Notes: generated by a model not told the origin, from the letters alone. A DNA stretch of 37,036 nt from a bacterium 210820-DFI.6.37 (GCA_020558355.1 JAJCKG010000023.1:1-37036), one strand, 5' to 3'; counted from the first letter of the stretch, positions 8,435-16,098 are shown. Numbers and translations are program-made.

Positions 8435-10321
8435 CTTTGAAACAGAAACCGCATTTGTGTTGTTCAGAGAAGCCATCAATTCTTCTGTCAGCTTCTGCGG
8501 CGGGGACAGTCTCAGACGATCCTCCGTATCATAAATATCAAAGAGCCATGTGGTTCCATCCTCTCTAACAATGACAACAGGGTATGATGACAGATAAGGC
8601 TGTTCAAAATCTGTAACATGATCTAATAATTTTGTGCTATTCTTGTACAGCACATGATTCGTGTCCAAAAGAAGCGTTCCATTTTCTTTTATAATCGTTG
8701 TTGTATCTCCTTTGTCATCATAAAAGTTACCTTCTACAGTCTTATACCCGTTGCTTGTAAAAGCTTTGAATGTCCCTGGAAGCTGTGTCGTTGCGCCAGT
8801 CTGCAGGCTATGTAAATATATATTATAAGAATCATCCACTACTAAGATACAATGGCCTACGCTATCAGTGTTTTTAGCCTCAGAATCTTCAATATAGATA
8901 TCTTTATAGGCGATTGCTTCCTGATTGAATATAGCGTAGGATGATGGATTATCATCATCCTCATTAGCAAAACCATAGTAATAAGTTTTGCCATTTTTAC
9001 CCATCCAGAAGTTGGCTCCTATCATTTTTTCTATATTCGTCGCAAACTCTTTTAAAGAATATTGTAGCTCACCTTCATCATCCCAATCTGAATCCAAAAC
9101 GTAAATCGTTCCGTTTTTATCAATCGGCCATGAGTACTGAATATCGACAATATCTGCCGCATTGGACACATAAGCCTCCGGTTCATCATCTTCAACATAC
9201 AAAACCTGCACTCTGCCATCTTCTTTCAGAGCCAGGCCGCCTCCCCACGCTATGACATCAGACGCAACCTTTCTATTCTCCCAAACAGAGTATAGATCCC
9301 CATTTTCCAACAGCAGATAGTTTTCATCACAGTCTTTTGTCTGCGGGTAAGTTCCAAGGGTTTTTCCTGTTCCATCAAGGATAACGCCTGTTCCCGAAGT
9401 CTCAAGATAAACATGCCGATAAGCTTTCGCTATGCCGGTCTTTTTCTGATAAAAAAGTTCTGCTTCCTCATCAAAATTTCCAGTCATCCAAAGTTCATTA
9501 TTGGCATTAAGGATAATTTCTCCAAATGAGCTAATAGTAGCGTCTGTGAGTTTTTCTGTATCCAGAGATTCTTCCTTCGCAATGTATTCTGACGCTGTAA
9601 TCTGGAAGGTAAGCGTTTTTTGATTTTCATCTGGGTCCTCATAAATAATTGTTATAGTATTCTGTCCTACCTTTAAATCTGTTTCCTTTACCCACATAGA
9701 ATGCCAGCCAATCAGACAAGATGGAAGATCAAAATCACCTCTACTATCACAATAAGCAATATCAGAAGTGCCATCAGTATACGTTAATTTTACAGCAATA
9801 CCTTTATAGATGGATCTGTCGTCCAAACCTACCAGAAATTCCTTTTTGTCAGGCCCGCTTACCAGGCTAATAGACTTTACTGTTTTGGCAGGGACCCCAT
9901 TCAGCGCTATCGTAGTCTTTATTGTCGGCAGTTCATTTCCTTCATCGTCCCACTGTTCACAAAGAATTTGGGCGTCAAAGGCTCCCTCCTTTGCGGCGGT
10001 CATATTTATAGAAAATTCAACTTCTAAGTCACTAGGCAATAAATCTAAATCACAAGGATTAAAGTAACTGCCGCTCGCCTCTAAGGTTTCACTGTTTCCA
10101 TTGCTATAAGTTACTTTTAATTCTGCGCCTTCCAGATTATAACTATAATCGTCATTGCTAATCGCCACACTCGGATCATTCGGCGGCGTCACCAGCTGGA
10201 CCTTTGTAATGGTTACATCCGCCGCCGCGCTGACTGGCGCGGCTGATACTGCCGGAATCACCAGAGCCAGCAGCATGAACACCGCTGTAATCAGCGCCGT
10301 GATTCGTCTTTGTTCTTTCAT
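7697..10321 (-). CDS. Secreted Ig-like/propeller-like surface protein (paralogue B, short form)
   Basis: 874 aa from the ATG at 10321, chosen because GGAGGAAAC lies just upstream and because this ATG overlaps the stop of the upstream ligase fragment (ATGA), as in gene A. An ATG five codons earlier lies inside the ribosome site. The signal peptide is MKEQRRITALITAVFMLLAL.. with cleavage near residue 34 (VSAAA). Only two Ig-like domains are present (about 35-245) against four in A. A propeller-like segment follows (about 250-600, with units such as LLENGDLYSVW, LKEDGRVQVLY, VREDGTTWLFD), then the shared 245-residue C-terminal module. The N-terminal 55 residues are nearly identical to A. It appears to be a duplicate of A that lost two Ig domains. 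Function unknown; probably wall-associated. Confidence 0.82.
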   Translation of the reverse strand: MKEQRRITALITAVFMLLALVIPAVSAAPVSAAADVTITKVQLVTPPNDPSVAISNDDYSYNLEGAELKVTYSNGNSETLEASGSYFNPCDLDLLPSDLEVEFSINMTAAKEGAFDAQILCEQWDDEGNELPTIKTTIALNGVPAKTVKSISLVSGPDKKEFLVGLDDRSIYKGIAVKLTYTDGTSDIAYCDSRGDFDLPSCLIGWHSMWVKETDLKVGQNTITIIYEDPDENQKTLTFQITASEYIAKEESLDTEKLTDATISSFGEIILNANNELWMTGNFDEEAELFYQKKTGIAKAYRHVYLETSGTGVILDGTGKTLGTYPQTKDCDENYLLLENGDLYSVWENRKVASDVIAWGGGLALKEDGRVQVLYVEDDEPEAYVSNAADIVDIQYSWPIDKNGTIYVLDSDWDDEGELQYSLKEFATNIEKMIGANFWMGKNGKTYYYGFANEDDDNPSSYAIFNQEAIAYKDIYIEDSEAKNTDSVGHCILVVDDSYNIYLHSLQTGATTQLPGTFKAFTSNGYKTVEGNFYDDKGDTTTIIKENGTLLLDTNHVLYKNSTKLLDHVTDFEQPYLSSYPVVIVREDGTTWLFDIYDTEDRLRLSPPQKLTEELMASLNNTNAVSVSKLTISVPNQTYTGKALTPAVTVKDGSKTLKNGTDYTVTYSNNVNAGTGKVTITGKGNYTGSVTKTFAIAKAKQTITGTSTFNKAYGSKAFSLGAKAKGKLTYKSSNTKVATVSSAGKVTIKGTGTATITVNAAATTNYNKAAAKKVTIKVAPKKMAAPTVKAAKKKMTVSWKKDTKATGYQLTYALNSKFTKSKKSVTISKNKTTKKTISKLKSQKTYYVKTRAYKTVGKTKLYGSYSKVKKIKVK

Positions 10322-10630
10322 TGTGTTTCCTCCCACAGTCTGTTCATTTCCTCCAAATAAGTAGTATACTCATCAGACAGCTCCAGTTTTGGTTTGTCCT
10401 TGATCTTAAAGGCCAAAGGACTCGCGCTCTGTTCCGCCTGCTCCATCAGTTCATCGACAGCGGCCGTGTACCGCAGGAATTCCGCCGCCTTCTTTTCTTT
10501 CCCCGCTCGAATGTAGTAATCCAGGGCAATCGAGCAGTTTTTCAGGTAATTCTCATATACGGCCGGATTGTGCCGGTCGCGTGAAATAACCCGCCGAGCG
10601 TATCCCTCCATATCCAGAAATTTTCTCTCG
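10318..10630 (-). pseudogene. Truncated duplicate of the ligase-like gene's C-terminus
   Basis: A 97-codon frame (ATG at 10611, stop at 10318) matches residues 459-555 of the ligase-like protein encoded at 13976-15643, with about ten substitutions. Similarity continues a few codons further up (RKFLD against GRFLD) and is lost near 10630. All membrane segments are missing, so no ligase activity is possible. Its stop overlaps the start of gene B as ATGA, reproducing the coupling of the intact pair. The soluble TPR-like tail could still be translated, but no good ribosome site is seen before the ATG. Confidence 0.85.
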
Positions 10631-10652
10631 TATTTTTAACTTTAGTTTTTGA

Positions 10653-10689
10653 CTGATCGGAAGCGGAAGGATACTGCGCTTCCGACCAG
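10653..10689 (-). other. Intergenic hairpin after surface-protein gene A
   Basis: Arms TCGGAAGCG (10657-10665) and CGCTTCCGA (10677-10685), flanked by CTG/CAG. It corresponds to the hairpin at 3697-3732 with two differences over about 64 bp that also include the stop codons of A and C. There is no clear U-tract on the minus strand. Confidence 0.6.
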
Positions 10690-10706
10690 AATTCCAGAAC
10701 CAGGGA

Positions 10707-11444
10707 TTATTTCACCTTGATCTTCTTCACCTTACTATAGCTTCCATACAGCTTGGTCTTACCCACTGTTTTGTAAGCCCGCATCTTCACATAATACGTC
10801 TTTTTGGACTTCAGCTTGCTGATGGTCTTCTTTGTGGTCTTATTCTTACTGATGGTCACGCTCTTTTTGCTCTTGGTGAATTTGCTGTTGAGCGCGTAGG
10901 TCAGCTGATAGCCGGTGGCTTTGGTATCCTTTTTCCAGCTGACAGTCATTTTCTTTTTGGCGGCTTTCACGGTCGGGGCGGCCATTTTCTTTGGAGCCAC
11001 CTTGATGGTTACCTTCTTTGCCGCGGCTTTGTTGTAGTTAGTCGTTGCCGCCGCGTTTACTGTAATGGTAGCTGTTCCCGTTCCCTTGATGGTCACTTTG
11101 CCGGCGCTGGAAACTGTGGCTACTTTGGTATTGCTGGATTTGTAGGTCAGCTTACCTTTTGCCTTCGCTCCCAGACTGAAGGCCTTGCTTCCGTACGCCT
11201 TATTGAAGGTGGAAGTACCTGTGATGGTCTGCTTTGCCTTTGCGATGGCGAAAGTTTTGGTTACAGAGCCTGTATAATTGCCCTTTCCGGTAATCGTTAC
11301 CTTTCCGGTTCCCGCGTTGACATTATTTGAGTAAGTCACTGTGTAATCCGTACCATTTTTCAAAGTTTTTGATCCATCCTTTACGGTTACAGCCGGCGTT
11401 AACGCTTTTCCGGTGTAAGTCTGTGCTGGAACTGAAATGGTAAG
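10707..11444 (-). repeat. 738-bp shared 3' module, copy in gene A
   Basis: Encodes the last 245 residues of paralogue A. Nearly identical DNA to 3750-4487 and 7697-8434. The three direct repeats lie about 3.0 and 3.9 kb apart and could support deletion or conversion between the genes. Confidence 0.9.
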
Positions 11445-13979
11445 CTTTGAAACAGAAACCTTCAGAGAAGCCATCAATTCTTCCGTCAGCTTCTGCGGCG
11501 GGGACAGTCTCAGACGATCCTCCGTATCGTAAATATCAAAGAGCCATGTGGTTCCATCCTCTCTGGTAATAACAACCGGCTCGCTGTAAGAATAGAAATC
11601 TGTAACATGATCCAGTAGCTTTGTCCCTTTCATATATAAGACGTTATTCGTATCCAGGCTGAATTTTTCCGTTTCCTTCAAAATCGTTGTCGTTTGTCCT
11701 TTATTATCATAAAATTTTCCGGAGGTTGTCTTATATCCTGAATCTGTAAAGGCCTCATATTCGCCTGTAAGCCGCGTGGTCGTACCATCTTCTATATCAT
11801 ATAAATAAATATTGCGCGAAGGATCTACAAACAGGACATAACTGCGGTAGTCATAATCATCATTTTCTTCGTCATAGGATTCCTCGTAAAAATATTTATA
11901 CGCAACCGCTTCTTGATCGAAAACGACCTTTGATTCGTTCCAATAGCTCCAATCGCTATCAAAACAATATGTTTTTCCATCTTTACCTATATAGTTGCTG
12001 TAGCCTATAATCTTATCGACATTAACCGCAACTTTTTCAACAGAATAGATCTCTTCATCTGTCGCGTCATCCCAATCGTACACCAAATCGAAAACATTCC
12101 CGTCTGTATCCAGCATATACCCATACTGTATATCGACTATATCGGCTGCGTCTGAAAGATAGGTTTCCTTATCCGCGTACAGCACCTGTACTCGTCCATC
12201 ATTTTTCAGAGCAACGCCGCCGCCCCAGGTCTTTATATCGGAAGCAATCTTTTTATTGCTCCAAGTAAAATAGAGATCGCCGTTTTTAAGCAAAAGCTCG
12301 CTGTCGCTGCAATCCAGCGCATTCGGATAGGAACCCGCAACCTTTCCATCGCTGTCCAGAATCACGCCAGTTCCAGAGGTCTCAATATAAACTCTATTAT
12401 ACGCTTTTTTGATTCCGGTCTTTTTTTCATACGCTACTTTGGGATAATCCGCATGATTGATCCAAAGCTCATGATTCTCATTCAGGATAACCTGTCCAAG
12501 TTCTCCAATGGATGAGCCTGTTTTCTGGTCGGTATCAAGGGTTTCATCCTTTGCTATATAGGTTGACGCGGTTACCTGGAAGTTGGTTTTTTTCTGATTG
12601 TCATCCGCGTCCTCATATACAACGGTAATCGTATTCTGCCCTTCTTTTAGCTCCATTTCCTCTATATACATATAATTCCCGCCGCCGAGAACCTCTGGCA
12701 AGTCAAAATAGGATGTGCCGCCGCATATAACGAGATCCGAAGTTCCGTCTGTATACTCCAGCTTTACGGTCACACCTTTATAAATAGCTTCATCATCAAG
12801 CCCTACGAGCAAATCCTGCTTGTCCGGCCCTTTTACCACACTGATATTTTTGACTGTTTTTGCCGCAACTCCCATAACAGACAGTTCTGCTTTATACTTC
12901 TTTACAACAGTGCTGTTAAAGTACATCCGGTATACAACATCCAGTGTATTTTTTCCAATTACAAGATTTTTTTCCTCAATACCAACCGAGCATTCCAATC
13001 CCTTTGGCTGGTAAGCGGGAGATAAATACGCATCCTCAAAATCGCCATTATCATCTCGCTCTGTTTCAACAATCTCCGAAGATCCATCGTCATAGCTAAT
13101 CTTAACCTTCAATCCATTTGCGGAATAATGAGCCCAGCCGTTTTTTCCAATATAAGCGTTCTCCTGTTCTGGGGTGCCCGCAATTTCAATCCCGGTCGGC
13201 AGCTTTATTTTCTGTCCGGTTACTTGAAAGCTGGTGACGCATTCGCTCTTGAAGATGTATTCCTCCTCGCTTTCATCAAATTCATTTATTCCATATTGAA
13301 TCTCTACAGTATTCTTTCCCTGCGCGATGGTCTTCTCTTTCAAACGGATTTTCGCTGTCGGGTCATACTTGGGAGTATCAAAGGAACCATACTCGTAAGT
13401 TATAACTTCACTTGTTCCGTCCGTATAAACCGCTTTTACTTTTAAGCCTTCACAGAGCACAACATTCGTTCCCGCATAGGCCGTTAATTCTTCCGGCAGG
13501 CTTTGAACGCTGATGGATTGAATGCTTTTTGCCAATGTGCCTTCAAGGGCTACTGTGGTTTTTACCTCTGCCAACGGATTTTTTTCACCGTCCCACTGCT
13601 TACAAAGAATTTCAGCGTCAAAGATTCCTTCCTTCGCGTCAGTCATGTCTACATAAAATTCAACTTCTAAGTCGTCAGGCAATAAATATAAATACACGGA
13701 ATCAAAGCCATCGCTGTCTGCGTATAAGGTTTCACTGTTTCCATTGCTGTAGGTCACTTTTAACTTCGCCCCATACAGGTTATAGGAATACTTCCCATTC
13801 CGAATCGCCACACTCGGATCCTCCGGCGGCGTCACCAGCTGGATCTTTGTAATGGTTACATCCGCCGCCGCACTGACCGGCGCGGCCGATACTGCCGGAA
13901 CCAACAGAGCCAGCAGCATGAACACCGCTGTAATCAGTGCTGTGATTCGTCTTTGTTCTTTTGTTCTGTGTTCTTTCAT
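10707..13979 (-). CDS. Large secreted Ig-like/propeller-like surface protein (paralogue A)
   Basis: 1090 aa from the ATG at 13979, supported by GGGAGG upstream and an ATGA overlap with the stop of the ligase-like gene (13976). The signal peptide is MKEHRTKEQRRITALITAVF.., cleaved near residue 38. It carries a short in-frame repeat (KEHRTKEQ) that B lacks. Four Ig-like domains span about 40-140, 143-243, 245-360 and 362-465, each with a G(L/V)-K-V-K-(I/A/L)-x-Y-x-D-G-(T/S)-S-E core. The fourth matches the second Ig domain of B. A propeller-like segment (about 470-815) has units such as LKNGDLYFTW, LKNDGRVQVLY and ITREDGTTWLFD. The shared 245-residue module ends the protein. No catalytic or sorting motif is seen. 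Translational coupling suggests it is made in proportion to the ligase-like protein and may be its substrate or partner (inference). Confidence 0.85.
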   Translation of the reverse strand: MKEHRTKEQRRITALITAVFMLLALLVPAVSAAPVSAAADVTITKIQLVTPPEDPSVAIRNGKYSYNLYGAKLKVTYSNGNSETLYADSDGFDSVYLYLLPDDLEVEFYVDMTDAKEGIFDAEILCKQWDGEKNPLAEVKTTVALEGTLAKSIQSISVQSLPEELTAYAGTNVVLCEGLKVKAVYTDGTSEVITYEYGSFDTPKYDPTAKIRLKEKTIAQGKNTVEIQYGINEFDESEEEYIFKSECVTSFQVTGQKIKLPTGIEIAGTPEQENAYIGKNGWAHYSANGLKVKISYDDGSSEIVETERDDNGDFEDAYLSPAYQPKGLECSVGIEEKNLVIGKNTLDVVYRMYFNSTVVKKYKAELSVMGVAAKTVKNISVVKGPDKQDLLVGLDDEAIYKGVTVKLEYTDGTSDLVICGGTSYFDLPEVLGGGNYMYIEEMELKEGQNTITVVYEDADDNQKKTNFQVTASTYIAKDETLDTDQKTGSSIGELGQVILNENHELWINHADYPKVAYEKKTGIKKAYNRVYIETSGTGVILDSDGKVAGSYPNALDCSDSELLLKNGDLYFTWSNKKIASDIKTWGGGVALKNDGRVQVLYADKETYLSDAADIVDIQYGYMLDTDGNVFDLVYDWDDATDEEIYSVEKVAVNVDKIIGYSNYIGKDGKTYCFDSDWSYWNESKVVFDQEAVAYKYFYEESYDEENDDYDYRSYVLFVDPSRNIYLYDIEDGTTTRLTGEYEAFTDSGYKTTSGKFYDNKGQTTTILKETEKFSLDTNNVLYMKGTKLLDHVTDFYSYSEPVVITREDGTTWLFDIYDTEDRLRLSPPQKLTEELMASLKVSVSKLTISVPAQTYTGKALTPAVTVKDGSKTLKNGTDYTVTYSNNVNAGTGKVTITGKGNYTGSVTKTFAIAKAKQTITGTSTFNKAYGSKAFSLGAKAKGKLTYKSSNTKVATVSSAGKVTIKGTGTATITVNAAATTNYNKAAAKKVTIKVAPKKMAAPTVKAAKKKMTVSWKKDTKATGYQLTYALNSKFTKSKKSVTISKNKTTKKTISKLKSKKTYYVKMRAYKTVGKTKLYGSYSKVKKIKVK

Positions 13980-15643
13980 TGTATTTCCTCCCACAGTCTG
14001 TTCATTTCCTCTAAATAAGTATTATACTCATCAGACAGTTCCAGCGTTGGTTTGTCCTTGATCTTAAAGGCCAAAGGACTCGCGCTCTGTTCCGCCTGCT
14101 CCATCAGTTCATCGACAGCGGCCGCGTACCGCAGAAATTCCGCCGCCTTCTCTTCTTCCCCCGCCCGAATGTAGTAATCCAGGGCAATCGAGCAATTCTT
14201 CAGGTAATCCTCATATGCGGCCGGATTGTATCGGTCGCGTGAAATTGCCCGCCGGGCGTACCCCTCCATATCCAAAAACCTTCCCTCTGCCGCGGCGTCT
14301 TCCGCTTTCACTTTGTACGCGGCCGCGCAGTATTCATTCCTGGAAAGGACCTTGTCCGCAAGGGCTTCCCTCTCTTGCGTCTTTGTACTTTGCTGCGCTT
14401 GTTCCATCTGCGTAAGGGTCAGTCCCGGATATACCTTAACTGCGGTTTCCTTCCAGCCTGCCGCCTGAAGGCCTGAAAACAAAGCTCCGTAAAGCTGCAG
14501 ACACAGCAAAACCGCCAATAATGCGCCGATTGCGCTTCTATGCTTTACCAGACGGGGCTCACCCGGATCAAGACACAGAACATAGATCAAACTCATCGCA
14601 AGAAACTGATAGTCAAAGTCAAAGAGACTATGAAGGCCTAAAGCCAGCAAAATCAGCTTTTGCGTAGCGTCCGTGTTTTTGCTGAAGAGGGAATGTACTG
14701 TAATACCCGCCATCAGCATCCCGCATGGAATCCCAAAATCCAATGCGCACTGCAGCAGTTCATTATGAGCGTACATGACCGCGTAATTTCCAGATTGAAA
14801 GCTTCCCTGCACAAAGTAAAAGCCCATATATCCCATTCCCAGCGGAAACTTCTTTAATAGCTCCAGACTGTCATACCAGTACAATAGACGGCCCCAGAAA
14901 GTGGAATTGGAGCTTCCCACAGAAAGAATCCGGACGAAGCTCTGTATATTGCCAGAAGCCGCCCCTGCCAGCAACGCAAGGCAGAGGATAAAAAGGAATA
15001 ACAGGATAATCCTTTTTCGGCTCTTCTTTTTCGTAATGATCGCATACAGCCAAAACGCGGCGGTCAGAATAAAAACACTTCTGCTGCCTGTCAGCAGGAT
15101 TCCGGCAGAGCATACCGCGAACAACCAGCAATCCCACTTCTGTCCCAGCTCTCTCTGGCATAAAACAATTAGGGCCAGCAGCAGAAATAAGGCAAATGTG
15201 TTGGGATACTGAAAACACCCGCCCAGACGCCCCGCTGTAAAAAAGTAATCGCGGGCCGGAGTCAGGTACGCTATGGCTGACAGGACTGTCACTGCCGCGC
15301 CTACCCATGGAATCGTGTCAAAAAAGCTTCGCTTTTCTGAGGTGTCCATCTGTGCCGCCGCCAGGGCAAACAGAGGAACCGGTACAAATTTTATTACACC
15401 CAGCAGCGCTTCTCCCCTGTCTACAGCGAAAAATAAAGATAACACTGTAAAAACAGACAGCGCGCATAAACCATAAAAAGCGATTCCCTTCGGACACTGT
15501 AATCCTTTACGCTTTTGATATTCCGCTCCGCGGTTTATTCCGGGCCTTACCCATAAAATCAGGATTAAAGCTATGGAGGCCAGGGCGCTGATCAGCAGTG
15601 AATATCCTCCCAGACTCAAAATCACCACAAGAAATATCGCCAT
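13976..15643 (-). CDS. O-antigen ligase/polymerase (Wzy_C)-like membrane protein with TPR-like tail
   Basis: 555 aa. About ten to twelve hydrophobic segments lie between residues 1 and 395. Landmarks of the Wzy/WaaL/PglL superfamily are present: AGRLGGCFQYPNTFALFL (137-154), LTGSRS (184-189), the Wzy_C-like W-G-R-L-L-Y-W segment (250-256) with P-L-G-M-G-Y, then YAHNELLQ (H293) and GLHSLFDFD (H338, D342). Such proteins join lipid-linked glycan to a glycan or protein on the outer face of the membrane. The acceptor cannot be read from sequence. Residues of about 410-555 are a soluble, TPR-like helical tail. Its stop overlaps the start of gene A (ATGA). The ATG start at 15643 has no clear ribosome site; an in-frame ATT at 15682 is preceded by AGAGGAAG, so the N-terminus is uncertain. 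First gene of the array, probably under the divergent XRE repressor. Confidence 0.83.
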   Translation of the reverse strand: MAIFLVVILSLGGYSLLISALASIALILILWVRPGINRGAEYQKRKGLQCPKGIAFYGLCALSVFTVLSLFFAVDRGEALLGVIKFVPVPLFALAAAQMDTSEKRSFFDTIPWVGAAVTVLSAIAYLTPARDYFFTAGRLGGCFQYPNTFALFLLLALIVLCQRELGQKWDCWLFAVCSAGILLTGSRSVFILTAAFWLYAIITKKKSRKRIILLFLFILCLALLAGAASGNIQSFVRILSVGSSNSTFWGRLLYWYDSLELLKKFPLGMGYMGFYFVQGSFQSGNYAVMYAHNELLQCALDFGIPCGMLMAGITVHSLFSKNTDATQKLILLALGLHSLFDFDYQFLAMSLIYVLCLDPGEPRLVKHRSAIGALLAVLLCLQLYGALFSGLQAAGWKETAVKVYPGLTLTQMEQAQQSTKTQEREALADKVLSRNEYCAAAYKVKAEDAAAEGRFLDMEGYARRAISRDRYNPAAYEDYLKNCSIALDYYIRAGEEEKAAEFLRYAAAVDELMEQAEQSASPLAFKIKDKPTLELSDEYNTYLEEMNRLWEEIQ

Positions 15644-15734
15644 TATGATTCTGTTATATAATTTTGTTTGATTTCCTGTAATAAAAATCTTCCTCTCGGT
15701 AAAAGCTTAAATGTATTTCCGTATAAATCTATCG

Positions 15735-15755
15735 TTTGTCCTATGATAGGACAAA
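15735..15755. promoter_or_regulatory. Perfect 21-bp palindrome, probable XRE operator 1
   Basis: TTTGTCCTAT-G-ATAGGACAAA is a perfect inverted repeat. Its 19-bp core (15736-15754) matches the second site at 15785-15803 in 16 of 19 positions. The two centres are 49 bp apart in the divergent region between the ligase operon and the XRE gene. It lies just downstream of the proposed ligase transcription start. Confidence 0.75.
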
Positions 15756-15769
15756 TATTCGACAAAATT

Positions 15770-15798
15770 AATATACCATAATTTTTGTCCTATAACAA
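15770..15798 (-). promoter_or_regulatory. Probable promoter of the ligase/surface-protein operon
   Basis: On the minus strand TTGTTA (15798-15793), 17-bp spacer, TATATT (15775-15770). The -35 falls inside palindrome 2 and the start region is next to palindrome 1, an arrangement suited to repression. This would leave a leader of about 120 nt before the ATG at 15643. Confidence 0.5.
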
Positions 15799-15803
15799 GA
15801 CAA
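15785..15803. promoter_or_regulatory. Imperfect palindrome, probable XRE operator 2
   Basis: TTGTCCTATAACAAGACAA has TTGTC/GACAA arms and matches operator 1 in 16 of 19 positions. It overlaps the proposed -35 of the ligase promoter and lies about 25 bp before the XRE start codon, so it could serve both genes. Confidence 0.65.
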
Positions 15804-15827
15804 TTTAAAACAGGAGGGATATATGAT

Positions 15828-16079
15828 TTGGGGAGAATTATTGATGGGGAAGAAAAAAACCTGATTGGTGAAAATGTAAAAAGACTTCGTGTGGAACGAA
15901 ATCTTAGCCAGCAATTGCTGTCTGACCGATTGGAAACGCTGGGCGTCTATATCTGCCGGGGATCGATTTCCAGAATTGAAGATAAGTCCAGGACTGTAAC
16001 CGATATTGAGCTATACGGCCTGTCTGAAATTCTGGGGGTTTCCATTTCAGACTTGTTTCCAAAAAATAAAATCCGATAA
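15828..16079 (+). CDS. Small XRE-family (HTH_3) transcriptional regulator
   Basis: 83 aa, starting at TTG 15828 with AGGAGG (15812-15817) ten bases upstream. A nearer ATG at 15823 is in another frame that stops after 13 codons, so the TTG is preferred. The protein is a bare cro/C1-type helix-turn-helix: GENVKRLRVERNLSQQLLSD (residues of about 14-33) begins the domain, and RGSISRIEDKSR contains the recognition helix. MGRIIDG at the N-terminus and the ending GVSISDLF resemble a small group of clostridial XRE proteins, from memory. There is no sensor domain. It is divergent from the ligase operon with two palindromes between them, so it probably represses that operon and itself. Confidence 0.85.
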   Translation: MGRIIDGEEKNLIGENVKRLRVERNLSQQLLSDRLETLGVYICRGSISRIEDKSRTVTDIELYGLSEILGVSISDLFPKNKIR

Positions 16080-16098
16080 AAATCGGATTTTATTTTTT
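16061..16098 (+). terminator. Perfect 17-bp hairpin terminator of the XRE gene
   Basis: Arms 16061-16077 and 16082-16098 are perfectly complementary (core AATCCGAT/ATCGGATT) with an AAAA loop and an A-rich/T-rich base, so it can work on both strands. The XRE stop codon lies inside it. Confidence 0.85.

Noticed and set aside
1959..13979. Search by eye for LPXTG, S-layer or choline-binding anchors in the surface proteins
   Set aside because: None is present; the proteins end in lysine-rich FN3-like domains without a hydrophobic tail.
14871..15308. 145-codon minus-strand ORF within the ligase-like gene
   Set aside because: Out-of-frame shadow; the other frame has the membrane segments and superfamily motifs.
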